A stretch of DNA of 64,000 nucleotides from Cognatiyoonia koreensis. Lineage in GTDB: Bacteria > Pseudomonadota > Alphaproteobacteria > Rhodobacterales > Rhodobacteraceae. The stretch is taken from NCBI RefSeq assembly GCF_900109295.1, contig NZ_FOIZ01000002.1:682001-746000 (forward strand). The letters are read 5' to 3'. Below are positions 8,601 through 17,697 of the stretch, one piece after another; the stretch's first letter is position 1; each line of letters begins with the position of its first letter. Below the pieces are notes generated by a model. That model worked only from the letters and a program-made list of their open reading frames with translations. It ran no database searches and was not told where the DNA came from. The position numbers were made by a program, and so were the translations under genes.

Positions 8601-9881
8601 TCACTTTCCAATGCAAAAGCTCGCAAATATTTCGTCCAGCAGATCTTCTACATCAACACGCCCAACGATCATGTCAACTGCACGGATCGCAGCGCGTAAA
8701 TCATCAGCGATCAAATCAAGGCCGGCCTCTGCCTGAATCATGCCATCGACGCGCTCAATTAGATCTACTGCCGAACGCATAGCAGAACGATGCCGCGCCC
8801 GCATTGCAACACCCGCGCTCGCAGCTCTTTGCTGTAAGGTAGAGGTAATAAGCTTAATAAGGTCATCTACGCCGTCACCCGTTAGTCCGGATACGCTATC
8901 TTCTGGATTATCCCGCAAATCAGCCTTGCTTTGAAGGACGATGTCATCCACCTGTTTCTGAACGATGAGATCTTGATCATCTTCAATCAAGAAAACCCGA
9001 AGATCGGCAGCACGAGCTCGATCTTTCGCCAGGGCAATTCCCATGCCCTCCACAATATCTTCCGTTTCACGAATGCCAGCCGTGTCCAGCAAGGTTACTG
9101 GGAGACCGCCAAGGTTCATGCGCACCTCGATCACATCGCGGGTTGTCCCGGCAATCGCCGATGTAATAGCCGCCTTCCGTCCAGCGATCCGGTTAAGTAA
9201 GGTAGATTTGCCTGTATTCGGCGCGCCGACAATAGCGACCTCAAAGCCGTCCCGAATCCGCTCGGCCGCCTGAACACCCGATATCTGTATTTCCATTGCG
9301 ATGCGGGTCTTGTCCAAAAGCTCCTGCACCTCAGGAAAAACGTTCTCCGGAATATCCTCGTCGGCAAAATCTATCGTGGCTTCAATCAAGGCCGCTGCCC
9401 TAACCAGTGCCCTACGCCAATCATCCGCCAAATGGCCGAGTTCGCCATCAAAAACCCGGATGGCCTGTCGACGCTGTGCTTCTGTTTCAGCATCGATCAG
9501 ATCAGCAAGACCTTCAACCTGCGCAAGATCCAGTTTGCCATTTTCCAAAGCGCGTCGCGTGAATTCACCAGCCTCCGCAAGCCGAGTTGAAGCGTCCCGC
9601 CCGAGTGCCTCCAGCACAGCGGCCACAATCGCCGGACTTCCATGCAGGTGGAGTTCTACAACCGGTTCACCGGTAAAGCTCGACGTGCCCGGAAAATAAA
9701 GCACAAGCGCCTGATCAATCAGATCATCTTTGTCATTCACAATTCGACGGATACCGCGACCAGCCGGTACCGTGCCGCACAGACGCTGCGCGACATCTTC
9801 GGCTGAATGGCCCGAAATGCGGATTATGGAAACGCCAGCGCGACCAGGCGCAGTCGCCAATGCAAAAATCGTTTCTTTCAT
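8601..9881 (-). CDS. mnmE: tRNA modification GTPase MnmE (TrmE)
   Basis: 426 aa. It is the partner of MnmG in U34 modification. Seen in order: N-terminal folate-binding domain ([24 protein letters not shown]), helical domain, an inserted G domain with G1 GAPNTGKST near 219-227, G2/G3 around GTTRDVIEV and DTAGIRET, and the C-terminal catalytic CIGK box (Cys423). The G domain appears slightly shorter than in E. coli MnmE (about 450 aa). It lies just upstream of mnmG with 2 bases between them. Confidence 0.96.
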   Translation of the reverse strand: MKETIFALATAPGRAGVSIIRISGHSAEDVAQRLCGTVPAGRGIRRIVNDKDDLIDQALVLYFPGTSSFTGEPVVELHLHGSPAIVAAVLEALGRDASTRLAEAGEFTRRALENGKLDLAQVEGLADLIDAETEAQRRQAIRVFDGELGHLADDWRRALVRAAALIEATIDFADEDIPENVFPEVQELLDKTRIAMEIQISGVQAAERIRDGFEVAIVGAPNTGKSTLLNRIAGRKAAITSAIAGTTRDVIEVRMNLGGLPVTLLDTAGIRETEDIVEGMGIALAKDRARAADLRVFLIEDDQDLIVQKQVDDIVLQSKADLRDNPEDSVSGLTGDGVDDLIKLITSTLQQRAASAGVAMRARHRSAMRSAVDLIERVDGMIQAEAGLDLIADDLRAAIRAVDMIVGRVDVEDLLDEIFASFCIGK

Positions 9882-9908
9882 CTTAACCCATTGTATTAAA
9901 ACAATAAG

Positions 9909-11183
9909 TTACGTGTTCATTGAATCAAAGAAGTCTTCGTTTGTCTTCGTCTGTTTCAACTTACCGATCAGGAACTCGATTGCATCTGTCGTGCCCATCG
10001 GATTCAAAATGCGTCGCAAAACATACGTCTTCTGCAGATCGACTTTGTCCACCAAAAGCTCTTCTTTCCGCGTCCCGGATTTCAGAATGTCCATCGCTGG
10101 GAAGACACGCTTGTCAGCAACCTTGCGATCCAGAACGATTTCGGAATTACCGGTACCTTTGAATTCCTCAAAGATGACTTCGTCCATCCGCGAACCTGTA
10201 TCGATAAGGGCCGTAGCGATGATCGTCAGCGAACCGCCTTCCTCGATGTTCCGTGCAGCACCAAAGAAGCGCTTGGGGCGCTGCAACGCGTTGGCGTCAA
10301 CACCACCTGTCAGAACCTTGCCGGATGATGGAACGGTTGTGTTAAAGGCCCGGCCCAGTCGCGTAATCGAATCGAGAAGAATAACAACGTCCCGCTTATG
10401 CTCTACAAGACGTTTCGCTTTTTCGATTACCATCTCTGAAACGGCAACGTGGCGCGACGCGGGTTCATCAAACGTGGAAGATACAACCTCGCCCTTCACA
10501 GACCGCTGCATGTCGGTCACTTCTTCTGGACGTTCGTCGATCAGCAGTACGATCAGATAACATTCCGGATGGTTCTTCTCGATCGAATTTGCGATATTCT
10601 GCAGAAGGACTGTCTTACCCGTCCGCGGTGGGGCCACGATCAAGGAACGCTGGCCTTTGCCGATCGGCGCAACCAAGTCGATGATCCGGGCAGATCGGTC
10701 CTTCGAATTGTTCTCCGACGTCACTTCCATATTCAGACGTTCATCGGGATAAAGCGGGGTCAGGTTATCGAACGCGACCTTGTGCTTTGCTTTTTCCGGG
10801 TCTTCAAAATTAATCCGCTCCACTGCAATGAGCGCAAAGTACCGTTCGTTGTCGTTCGGTTCTTTCATGACACCTTCGACAGTGTCACCGGTCCGTAGCG
10901 AATGCTTGCGGATCATTTCAGGTGACACATAGATATCATCCGGGCCTGGAAGATAGTTTGCCTCTGGAGACCGCAGAAAGCCAAAGCCATCCTGCAGCAC
11001 TTCGAGAACGCCATCACCACCAATCGTCCATTCCTCGTCCGCGCGTTCCTTGAGGATGGCGAACATCATGTCGCCTTTGCGCATCGTTGACGCGTTCTCG
11101 ATCTCCAACTCTTCAGCAAGAGAGAGCAGATCTTTCGGGCTCTGCGCCTTCAAGTCAGCGAGGTTCAGGCGGTGTGTTGTCAT
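9909..11183 (-). CDS. rho: Transcription termination factor Rho
   Basis: 424 aa. This hexameric RNA helicase terminates transcription of untranslated RNA. Seen: Rho N-terminal domain ([12 protein letters not shown]...[10 protein letters not shown]), cold-shock-like RNA-binding domain (about 52-125, [13 protein letters not shown]), Walker A APPRTGKT at 184-191, Walker [14 protein letters not shown], and C-terminal Q/R loops. A perfect 16-base palindrome lies in its leader (11197-11212), which may be regulatory. mnmE follows after 27 bases. Confidence 0.97.
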   Translation of the reverse strand: MTTHRLNLADLKAQSPKDLLSLAEELEIENASTMRKGDMMFAILKERADEEWTIGGDGVLEVLQDGFGFLRSPEANYLPGPDDIYVSPEMIRKHSLRTGDTVEGVMKEPNDNERYFALIAVERINFEDPEKAKHKVAFDNLTPLYPDERLNMEVTSENNSKDRSARIIDLVAPIGKGQRSLIVAPPRTGKTVLLQNIANSIEKNHPECYLIVLLIDERPEEVTDMQRSVKGEVVSSTFDEPASRHVAVSEMVIEKAKRLVEHKRDVVILLDSITRLGRAFNTTVPSSGKVLTGGVDANALQRPKRFFGAARNIEEGGSLTIIATALIDTGSRMDEVIFEEFKGTGNSEIVLDRKVADKRVFPAMDILKSGTRKEELLVDKVDLQKTYVLRRILNPMGTTDAIEFLIGKLKQTKTNEDFFDSMNT

Positions 11184-11196
11184 GAGAATACCAGTC

Positions 11197-11212
11197 GCCT
11201 CGCGCGCGAGGC
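11197..11212 (-). repeat. Perfect GC-rich palindrome in the rho leader
   Basis: GCCTCGCGCGCGAGGC reads the same on both strands and ends 13 bases before the rho start codon. In RNA it would fold into a short hairpin next to the ribosome site. It is not followed by a T-run in either direction, so it does not look like an intrinsic terminator. Confidence 0.5.
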
Positions 11213-11299
11213 CTCTTGTCGAATGAGTATGGAAAATGCTGATGTCCGGACGGACAGCAAAGACCGTCTACGATGGAAATCTCTCTGAGTCAACAAACA

Positions 11300-11746
11300 C
11301 TAGAACGGCTTCACAACGACTGAGATCACAATCAAGAACATCAGCACGGTCGGAACCTCGTTCATCAGCCGATAGGTTCTCCCGGTTCGCGTGTTCTGAC
11401 CTGACGCGAACTCTTTCCGTCTGGCACCCAGCCATCCATGCATCCCTGTCATCGCCACCACACCGACGATTTTCACCCAACCCCAGACCGACGAAAAATC
11501 AAGCATACCAAGTCCGATCAGGACCAGACCAAAAAACCAAGTGCTGATCATCGCAGGATTCATGATAAGCTTGAGCAGTTTCCGTTCCATCGTCTGAAAC
11601 GTCAGATCAAGCTCTGACCCGACTTCAGCCTTCTCGGCGTGATAAACAAACAGTCTCGGGAGGTAAAACATCCCAGCCATCCAGGCGATCACCGACATCA
11701 CATGAAACGCCTTGATCCATTCATAGTATTCAGCGAGCCATGTCAT
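11300..11746 (-). CDS. hemJ: Protoporphyrinogen IX oxidase HemJ
   Basis: 148 aa with four predicted membrane helices. HemJ (UPF0093) oxidises protoporphyrinogen IX to protoporphyrin IX in the inner membrane in many alphaproteobacteria. The conserved first helix WIKAFHVMSVIAWMAG carries the conserved histidine (residue 15), followed by PRLFVYHAE; a conserved late segment is RLMNEVPTVLM. It is upstream of rho with a 116-base gap and reads away from the candidate oriC. Confidence 0.92.
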   Translation of the reverse strand: MTWLAEYYEWIKAFHVMSVIAWMAGMFYLPRLFVYHAEKAEVGSELDLTFQTMERKLLKLIMNPAMISTWFFGLVLIGLGMLDFSSVWGWVKIVGVVAMTGMHGWLGARRKEFASGQNTRTGRTYRLMNEVPTVLMFLIVISVVVKPF

Positions 11747-11853
11747 ATTGATCTTCCTACGGTTGGAACCCCTTAATTAAATATAAAGATATAGAAAGGA
11801 AGTAGTTGTTTTAGGGATCACCGAATCTGGGGATAAGAATTCTATCCTCGAAG

Positions 11854-11862
11854 TTATCCACA
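11854..11862 (+). promoter_or_regulatory. Exact DnaA box
   Basis: TTATCCACA is an exact match to the consensus high-affinity DnaA box. A minus-strand near-match (TTATCCCCA) lies 17 bases away at 11828-11836. Confidence 0.75.
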
Positions 11863-11909
11863 ACCATTGTGAGGTAAATCAGGAATTTTTCCCACCTTCA
11901 TGATTGTAA

Positions 11910-11932
11910 AAGTATATATTTTTCATATACTT
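11910..11932. repeat. AT-rich inverted repeat in candidate oriC
   Basis: AAGTATAT (11910-11917) and ATATACTT (11925-11932) form a perfect 8-bp inverted repeat around a 7-base T-rich loop. It lies in the AT-richest part of the gap and could be part of the DNA unwinding element. Confidence 0.5.
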
Positions 11933-12147
11933 AGATTGTTTGATCAGTATCTAAATTTCTGCGTTCTGACATTGACTCATCTGCCATACCAGAATCATTC
12001 ACATATCAGATTCGTCCTTATGCACCGTGGACTATCGTTCTGACGGTGTGTCGAAACAGTCAACTTATCCCTCCCCTTGACCATGTCCTGTCTTTTGCCA
12101 CATGTCAGACACATGCAGATACCGACCTTGTCCATGCAGTTGTCCAC

Positions 12148-12747
12148 ATGACAGAATCTCTCATTCTTGCCTCCAGCTCGACAATCCGCGCCGAATTGTT
12201 GCGCAATGCGGGGGTCCCTTTCGACGTTTTGGTTCCAAAGGTCGACGAAGATCAAATGCGCGAGTCGTTGGTTGCAGAAGGGGCAACACCCCGCGACATC
12301 GCGGATACGCTTGCCGAAGTCAAAGCCCAGCGCATTTCCGCGAAAAATCCAGGCTCATTGGTCCTGGGTTGCGATCAGGTGCTCGCTCTCAAGTCACAGA
12401 TACTTTCCAAGCCTGCAGATGTTGATGAGGCGCGAGATCAACTCAGCATGCTACGCGGCCAGACGCATCAGCTCTTGTCAGCGGCGGTCCTCTACGAAGA
12501 TGGTAAACCAGTCTGGCGGCATGTCGGCGTTGCACGGATGCATATGCGCGACGCAAGTGATGCTTATATCAAGGACTACATCACCCGAAATTGGGAAGAC
12601 ATCCGCCACTGCGTCGGCTGCTACCAACTCGAAGCCGAAGGCGCACGTCTGTTCTCCCGCGTTGATGGAGATTTTTTCGCCGTCTTGGGCCTCCCCCTTC
12701 TTGAACTCTTGTCATATCTGACTCTTCGCGGGACATTGCCTGGATGA
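12148..12747 (+). CDS. maf: Maf-family nucleotide pyrophosphatase
   Basis: 199 aa from ATG 12148. Maf proteins hydrolyse dTTP, UTP or modified nucleotides and have been linked to septum formation. The family start LILASSSTIRAELLRNAG contains the ASSS-x-R motif; VLGCDQVLAL is the catalytic Asp-containing stretch and GCYQLEAEGARLF a late family signature. The frame stays open upstream to 12046, but that part is origin-like DNA and lacks the family N-terminus. It overlaps aroE by 4 bases (ATGA). Confidence 0.93.
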   Translation: MTESLILASSSTIRAELLRNAGVPFDVLVPKVDEDQMRESLVAEGATPRDIADTLAEVKAQRISAKNPGSLVLGCDQVLALKSQILSKPADVDEARDQLSMLRGQTHQLLSAAVLYEDGKPVWRHVGVARMHMRDASDAYIKDYITRNWEDIRHCVGCYQLEAEGARLFSRVDGDFFAVLGLPLLELLSYLTLRGTLPG

Positions 12748-13574
12748 CCCAACCTTTCCCTCTTGCTGGCGTTATCGGAAATCCGATTGGCCAATCAAAG
12801 TCGCCACGCCTCCATCGTCATTGGCTCACTCGGTATGGAATCCGGGGCGATTACGTCCCGATGCAAGTCGAAGAAGCTGACCTGGAAACTGTCCTTCGCA
12901 CGCTGCCGAAAATGGGTTTTGTGGGTGCGAACGTCACTTTGCCGCACAAGGTTTCGGTTTTGTCGATCGCAGATCGAGTCACGGATCGTGCCATTCTGAT
13001 CGGTGCTGCGAATACGCTGATTTTTCGTGAAGACGGGACGATCCATGCCGACAACACAGACGGTTACGGTTTCATATCGAATCTGAAGCAGGGTGCGCCC
13101 GATTGGGATCCGAAAGCAGGTCCGACTGCGGTATTCGGCGCGGGCGGCGCTGCAAGAGCGATCATCGTCGCGCTTGCGCAGGAAGGCGTTGATGAAATCC
13201 TGCTCTCGAACCGCACGCGTCCCAAGGCAGAGGCTCTTCGCGCCGAATTTGGACCGCGCATTCAGGTTGTCGACTGGGTCCAGGCCGGCAATATGCTTGA
13301 AGAGGCTACAACCGTGGTGAACACGACATCATTGGGCATGGCAGGCCAGCCCGAATTGCGCGTTCCATTGGATGGGCTCCGGTCCGATGCCGTGGTGACA
13401 GATATTGTATATGCGCCGCTGCGTACGCAATTACTGCAATCCGCTGCAGAAAAAGGGTGTATCACCGTAGATGGACTAGGCATGTTGCTTCATCAGGGCG
13501 TCCCTGGATTTGAAAGATGGTTCGGCCACCGTCCAGTTGTGGATGATGAATTGCGCAAGGCTGTATTGGGATGA
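12744..13574 (+). CDS. aroE: Shikimate dehydrogenase (NADP+)
   Basis: 276 aa. It reduces 3-dehydroshikimate to shikimate in aromatic amino acid synthesis. The substrate site shows VIGNPIGQSKSPRLH and NVTLPHK (catalytic Lys), then the Rossmann loop FGAGGAARA near 129-137 and the NRT motif for NADP+. Starts and stops overlap by 4 bases with maf and coaE. Confidence 0.96.
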   Translation: MTQPFPLAGVIGNPIGQSKSPRLHRHWLTRYGIRGDYVPMQVEEADLETVLRTLPKMGFVGANVTLPHKVSVLSIADRVTDRAILIGAANTLIFREDGTIHADNTDGYGFISNLKQGAPDWDPKAGPTAVFGAGGAARAIIVALAQEGVDEILLSNRTRPKAEALRAEFGPRIQVVDWVQAGNMLEEATTVVNTTSLGMAGQPELRVPLDGLRSDAVVTDIVYAPLRTQLLQSAAEKGCITVDGLGMLLHQGVPGFERWFGHRPVVDDELRKAVLG

Positions 13575-14161
13575 CGTTCGCGTTGGGTCTGACCGGATCT
13601 ATCGGCATGGGCAAAACAACGACGGCTCGCATGTTTGCCGACGAAGGAATCCCTGTTTGGGACGCAGACGAAACCGTGCATCGCCTGTATGCTGCGGGTG
13701 GAGCAGCGGTCACACCAGTCGCGAAGCTCATTCCGGCAGCGATTCAGGACGGTGCGGTTTCGCGGTCCAAGCTGAAAGAAGCAATCGCATCTGATCCAGA
13801 CATTCTGCGCAAACTTGAAGAGATCGTGCATCCGCTTGTGAAGGCAGATCGTGAAGCCTTTCGCGCGGAACAGTCCGGCCTTATTCTTTTTGACATTCCA
13901 CTTCTGTTTGAAACAAGAGCAGACGTCTGGCTCGACGCTGTTCTTGTTGTGACTTCGCCACAAGATGTTCAGCGTCAGCGCGTTCTTGATCGCCCAGGCA
14001 TGACGGAGGACCAGTTCGAGCTGATCCTGTCGCGCCAGATGCCCGATAGCGAAAAACGTGTGCGCGCTGATTATATCATCGAAACCATCTCGCTGGATCA
14101 AACACGCAAAGAGGTCCAAAATGTAATCGCGGATATACGGGGAAAACTGCCAGATGCGTGA
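13571..14161 (+). CDS. coaE: Dephospho-CoA kinase
   Basis: 196 aa. It performs the last step of coenzyme A synthesis, phosphorylating dephospho-CoA. The P-loop GLTGSIGMGKTT lies at residues 6-17, followed by the DADETVH nucleotide/CoA region and LFDIPLLFET. It is coupled to aroE (ATGA overlap) and overlaps dnaQ by 8 bases. Confidence 0.96.
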   Translation: MTFALGLTGSIGMGKTTTARMFADEGIPVWDADETVHRLYAAGGAAVTPVAKLIPAAIQDGAVSRSKLKEAIASDPDILRKLEEIVHPLVKADREAFRAEQSGLILFDIPLLFETRADVWLDAVLVVTSPQDVQRQRVLDRPGMTEDQFELILSRQMPDSEKRVRADYIIETISLDQTRKEVQNVIADIRGKLPDA

Positions 14162-14846
14162 AATCGTACTTGATACCGAAACCACCGGCTTTGAACCGTC
14201 AGAAGGTGACCGTATTGTTGAAATCGGCGCAGTTGAACTGATTGGACACGTGCCGACCGGGCGCACCTATCATCAATATATTAACCCTCAACGCGCCATG
14301 CCCGCAGATGCGTTTGCGGTTCACGGCCTCGGTGACGATTTCCTCGCGAACAAACCGGTCTTCAAAGACATCGCACAAGCATTCGTCGACTTCATTGGTA
14401 ACGACAAACTCGTTATCCACAACGCGGCGTTCGACATGAAGTTTCTGAATGCTGAACTTGGGTGGCTCGACCGGCAGCTTTTACCAATGGATCAAGCTAT
14501 CGACACGCTTGCGATTGCGCGCCGCCGGTTTCCCGGATCACCCGCATCGCTTGATGCGCTTTGCCGTCGTTTCAATATTGATAATTCGTCAAGAACACTG
14601 CACGGGGCCTTGCTCGACAGCGAGATTTTGGCGGAAGTCTATCTGGAGCTGATCGGTGGCCGACAACCGGACTTCGCTTTATCGGGTCAGACGCAATCCA
14701 AAGATTCAGCGAACCTCAATGACAACTGGCGTCCGCAGCCGCGCCCGAATCCGCTTGCGGCAAGGGTCACAGCCGAAGAAGCCGCCGCCCATACTGCGTT
14801 TGTCGAAACGCTGGGCGACGGCTCTGTCTGGAAAAAGCTCGGCTAG
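14154..14846 (+). CDS. dnaQ: DNA polymerase III epsilon subunit (3'-5' proofreading exonuclease)
   Basis: 230 aa. This is the DEDDh exonuclease that proofreads for the replicative polymerase. Motifs: VLDTETTGFEP (Exo I, Asp-Glu at residues 6 and 8), IHNAAFDMKFL (Exo II), and HGALLDSEILAEVY (Exo III with His and Asp). The C-terminal tail, which would bind alpha, ends in a Pro-rich stretch. It is the last gene of maf-aroE-coaE-dnaQ and converges on secB with a 4-base overlap. Confidence 0.96.
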   Translation: MREIVLDTETTGFEPSEGDRIVEIGAVELIGHVPTGRTYHQYINPQRAMPADAFAVHGLGDDFLANKPVFKDIAQAFVDFIGNDKLVIHNAAFDMKFLNAELGWLDRQLLPMDQAIDTLAIARRRFPGSPASLDALCRRFNIDNSSRTLHGALLDSEILAEVYLELIGGRQPDFALSGQTQSKDSANLNDNWRPQPRPNPLAARVTAEEAAAHTAFVETLGDGSVWKKLG

Positions 14847-15349
14847 TTGACTGGCTGCTTCTTGTCTTTCTCTGCTTCCGCACGGCGAGCAAGCTCGGAG
14901 CGATAAAGTTGCAGAAAATCAATTGTTTCAAGGTTCAAAGGCGGGAACCCACCGTCGCGAGTAACGTCACTGACGATACGGCGCAGGAACGGAAATGTAA
15001 TTCTGGGGCACTCGATCAATAGGTACGGGTGCATTTGTTCTTCCGGGATGCCTTCAACGTGGAAAATCCCCGCGTAGTCAATTTCCAACAAGAAAAGCGG
15101 GTCGCCTTTCTCCTTGGTCTTGCTGGTGATGTTCAACTTCGTGATCACCTCATACTGGTTTTCGGCACCACGCTTGCGTGCATCAAGGTTCACCTGGACG
15201 GAAATTTCAGGCTGTGCGTCGCCAGAAACGCCCTTCTGGGCAAGGATGTTCTCGAAAGACAAATCGCGGACGTATTGCGCCATGACGCGGCTGGTGACTT
15301 TTGGTGCGGCTGCTGCGTCAGCCGTGCCTGTTTCGGGGATATCGGACAT
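14843..15349 (-). CDS. secB: Protein-export chaperone SecB
   Basis: 168 aa from ATG 15349, which has AGGAA upstream; the frame is open to 15382, but the extra 11 residues do not match the family. SecB is a tetrameric chaperone that keeps preproteins unfolded and hands them to SecA. Seen: YVRDLSFENILAQ, VNLDARKR, LEIDYAGIF, and the C-terminal core LLIECPRITFPFLRRIVSDVTRDGGFPPL. An Ala-rich N-terminal extension and a charged tail are usual in roseobacters. Confidence 0.95.
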   Translation of the reverse strand: MSDIPETGTADAAAAPKVTSRVMAQYVRDLSFENILAQKGVSGDAQPEISVQVNLDARKRGAENQYEVITKLNITSKTKEKGDPLFLLEIDYAGIFHVEGIPEEQMHPYLLIECPRITFPFLRRIVSDVTRDGGFPPLNLETIDFLQLYRSELARRAEAEKDKKQPVN

Positions 15350-15412
15350 ATGGAATAATTCCTGAGTAATGGGGTCGCGCATGCTTATCAGGCGCCGCAG
15401 AGAGGCTCAACC

Positions 15413-15892
15413 TCAGTGCTTGGTCCAACCGGACGGACCCTTGGGGGCATCATGCGTCGTACGGATCTCTTCGAATTCACCGTCAATAACCCGGTCCCGA
15501 TCATGTGGGTGGCGCGCACGGCCCGTTCCCATCTCGAATGTCTGAATGTTGGCCCGCTTTTTCGCCCACTGAAACACAGCCGCTCTCACTGGCGGTACGA
15601 GAAGCGCAAAACCCACAAAGTCTGTAAAAAACCCGGGCGTCAGCAACAATGCGCCCGAGAACAGGATCATGGCACCATTCGCAAGCGGCTCACTCGGGTC
15701 ACGCATATCTGAAAAAGACGACCGCAGGTTCTGCATTTCCCGGGCCCCCTGGCTTCTGACAAGGGCGGAGCCGATGATCGCGGTCACGACAACGATCAGC
15801 AGTGTTGGCCAAAGTCCAAGCCATCCACCAACCTGAATGAACAGGGCAATCTCGATCAACGGGACGGCGATGAACGCAATAAGGAGCCACAT
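15413..15892 (-). CDS. fxsA: FxsA family membrane protein
   Basis: 159 aa with about four membrane segments in the first 110 residues (LLIAFIAVPLIEIALFI, LLIVVVTAIIGSALV, GAMILFSGALLLTPGFFTDFVG). FxsA overproduction in E. coli blocks phage T7 exclusion by F plasmids; its normal role is unclear. The motifs SALVRSQG and LLLTPGFFTD are typical. The C-terminus is polar and cytoplasmic. It is divergent from the Tim44-like gene, with an imperfect palindrome between them. Confidence 0.9.
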   Translation of the reverse strand: MWLLIAFIAVPLIEIALFIQVGGWLGLWPTLLIVVVTAIIGSALVRSQGAREMQNLRSSFSDMRDPSEPLANGAMILFSGALLLTPGFFTDFVGFALLVPPVRAAVFQWAKKRANIQTFEMGTGRARHPHDRDRVIDGEFEEIRTTHDAPKGPSGWTKH

Positions 15893-15938
15893 CGGCTATT
15901 CCTTTCTCAACAAAGCGTGGGCCAAGGTGGACTCGGCC

Positions 15939-15959
15939 CCTTACGTGACCTACATAAGG
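15939..15959. promoter_or_regulatory. Imperfect palindrome in the fxsA / Tim44-like divergent promoter gap
   Basis: CCTTA and TAAGG arms (15939-15943 and 15955-15959) flank a partly symmetric centre; 14 of 20 paired positions match. It lies midway between two divergent start codons, where an operator would be expected. No regulator is assigned. Confidence 0.3.
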
Positions 15960-16003
15960 TCGGTCATGAGCCGTTTCCATGCCACCCCCGAAAAGAGGTC
16001 CAA

Positions 16004-16666
16004 ATGAACTCTCCCATTTTGCAGCTGCTGGTACTTGCCGCGATTGCAGTATTTCTGATTTTGCGTTTGCGCGGCGTTCTTGGGACGCGGGAAGGCTTTG
16101 AAAAGCCGCCAGTCAAGCAAAGCAGCCGTCGTGCATCGACCGGTCGTGCGGATTTCGAGGTCATCGATGGTGGCCCGGACCGCGATATCGTGGATCATGT
16201 GCCCGAAGGCAGCGACTCAGCTATCCATCTTGCTGCAATGAAGCGGATTGATCCGTCGTTCAACGTGGGCGAATTCCTGTCCGGTGCCCGCGGGGCCTAC
16301 GAAATGATTCTGATGGCCTTCGAACGTGGCGATCTTGCTTCGATCAAGTCGTTCTTGTCCGATGACGTCTATGAAGCCTTCGAAACCGTGGTTGCAGAAC
16401 GTCAGGCAAAGGGCCTGACGATCGAAGCAACATTCGTCGGCTTGGGTGATCTCGCCCTGACTCGCGCAGAATTCGACGAAGACACGGGCGAGGCTGAACT
16501 GACCGTGCGCTTCAAAGGTGAGCTGACCTATCAGGTCCGCGATGCTGGCGGCGATGTCATCGAGGGGAATGCCAACGAAATCAAGCGACAAAAAGACGTT
16601 TGGACCTTCGCCCGCACCATGGGTACCGATGATCCAAACTGGATTCTTGTCGCAACGGGCGAATGA
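16004..16666 (+). CDS. Tim44-domain inner-membrane protein (TimA-like)
   Basis: 220 aa from ATG 16004, preceded by AAGAGGTCC. An N-terminal membrane helix (about residues 5-20, LVLAAIAVFLILRLRGVLG) is followed by a linker and a C-terminal Tim44/NTF2-like domain (about 75-218, with FLSGARGAYEMILMAFERGD and the late VWTFARTMGTDDPNWILVATGE). Alphaproteobacterial homologues (TimA) resemble the mitochondrial import subunit Tim44; a role at the membrane is likely, the substrate unknown. The stop overlaps the mltA start by 4 bases. Confidence 0.88.
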   Translation: MNSPILQLLVLAAIAVFLILRLRGVLGTREGFEKPPVKQSSRRASTGRADFEVIDGGPDRDIVDHVPEGSDSAIHLAAMKRIDPSFNVGEFLSGARGAYEMILMAFERGDLASIKSFLSDDVYEAFETVVAERQAKGLTIEATFVGLGDLALTRAEFDEDTGEAELTVRFKGELTYQVRDAGGDVIEGNANEIKRQKDVWTFARTMGTDDPNWILVATGE

Positions 16667-17697
16667 TTCAAGAAAGCGCCGGGCCTCTGTGTCTGGCGCT
16701 TTTGCTTTCGGGGCCTGTTATGGCGGAAACGACATATACGTTGCTTGACTACGCTGATCTGAATGGTTGGGCCCAAGACGATCATGACGCAGCACTCTCG
16801 GTTTTTGCCCAGACTTGCGGCGATATCCCAAGGTACGAATTCGAAAGGCTCTGCGCCTTCGCGAAAGACGCTCCGCCAGCGAGGGATTTCTTCGAGACAT
16901 TCTTTCAGCCGGTCTTGATCGAAGACGGCGACCCAATGCTTTTCACTGGATACTACGAACCGGAAATTTCAGGCTCGCTCGCACCGACCGATGAATTCCG
17001 CTTTCCTCTTTACCGCGTCCCGCCTGATCTTGTCGAAGGTCAGACTTACCTGTCACGCCGCGAAATTGACGAGTCAGACGCGCTGAAGGACAAAGCCCTT
17101 GAAATTGCTTGGCTGTCCGACCCGGTCGACCTCTTCTTTCTGCAAGTGCAGGGATCGGGGCGGATCAAACTTCCCGACGGCGGCGTCATACGCGTCGGTT
17201 ATGGCGGAAAGAACGGACGTGATTACTCATCGCTGGGTCAGACTCTTGTATCCCGCGGTGTCTATCAGCCGCATCAGGTCTCGGCAGAAGTGATCCGCAA
17301 CTGGGTGCGCGATAACCCTGATGAAGGGCAAGAATTGCTCTGGACCAACGAAAGCTATGTCTTTTTTCGAGAAGTGAGCGAAGTACCAGCTGAACTGGGC
17401 CCGCTGGGTGCCATGAATCGCTCGATTACGGCGATGCGCTCGATTGCGGTCGATCCCAGCATCACACTCTTGGGCGCACCCGTTTGGATCGAAAAAGAAG
17501 GTGAGTCACCGCTGAACAGATTAATGATCGCGCAAGATACAGGCTCGGCGATCAAAGGTGCCCAGCGCGCGGACATCTTTTACGGGACGGGTACCAAAGC
17601 TGGGCTGGAGGCAGGCCAAATCAAGGATGGCGGACGAATGGTTGTTCTGATGCCCGTCGACTACGCCTTGGCCAAAACGGAACAAGGCTTCGAATGA
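16663..17697 (+). CDS. mltA: MltA-type lytic murein transglycosylase
   Basis: 344 aa with a probable signal peptide (LALLLSGPVMAE, cleavage near residue 23). MltA cleaves peptidoglycan glycan strands to form 1,6-anhydroMurNAc. Seen: the MltA domain with FTGYYEPEI, FFLQVQGSGRI and RVGYGGKNGRDY, and the C-terminal 3D domain with AQDTGSAIKGAQRADIFYG, which carries the catalytic Asp region. No lipobox cysteine is evident, so it is likely periplasmic. It is coupled to both neighbours by ATGA overlaps; products could feed the amgK-murU recycling route further along. Confidence 0.94.
   Translation: MIQESAGPLCLALLLSGPVMAETTYTLLDYADLNGWAQDDHDAALSVFAQTCGDIPRYEFERLCAFAKDAPPARDFFETFFQPVLIEDGDPMLFTGYYEPEISGSLAPTDEFRFPLYRVPPDLVEGQTYLSRREIDESDALKDKALEIAWLSDPVDLFFLQVQGSGRIKLPDGGVIRVGYGGKNGRDYSSLGQTLVSRGVYQPHQVSAEVIRNWVRDNPDEGQELLWTNESYVFFREVSEVPAELGPLGAMNRSITAMRSIAVDPSITLLGAPVWIEKEGESPLNRLMIAQDTGSAIKGAQRADIFYGTGTKAGLEAGQIKDGGRMVVLMPVDYALAKTEQGFE

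Larger units (their letters stand above)
11747..12147. other. oriC: Candidate chromosomal replication origin (oriC), 401-bp AT-rich gap
   Basis: This is the only gap over 300 bp in the window. It lies between divergent hemJ and maf and is much more AT-rich than its surroundings, especially 11765-11820 and 11880-11965. It holds one exact DnaA box TTATCCACA (11854-11862) and near-matches TTATCCCCA (minus, 11828-11836), TTATGCACC (12018-12026) and TTGTCCACA (12140-12148). An AT-rich inverted repeat lies at 11910-11932. In Caulobacter the origin lies at the equivalent place beside maf-aroE-coaE-dnaQ-secB, with parAB, rsmG and mnmG nearby. The call is inferred from sequence and synteny. Confidence 0.7.

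Noticed and set aside
12046..12147. N-terminal extension of Maf
   Set aside because: The upstream 34 codons do not match Maf proteins and overlap origin-like DNA; the family start begins at ATG 12148.
15917..16003. N-terminal extension of the Tim44-like protein
   Set aside because: The extra 29 residues include the divergent promoter gap; a ribosome site and a membrane helix mark ATG 16004 as start.
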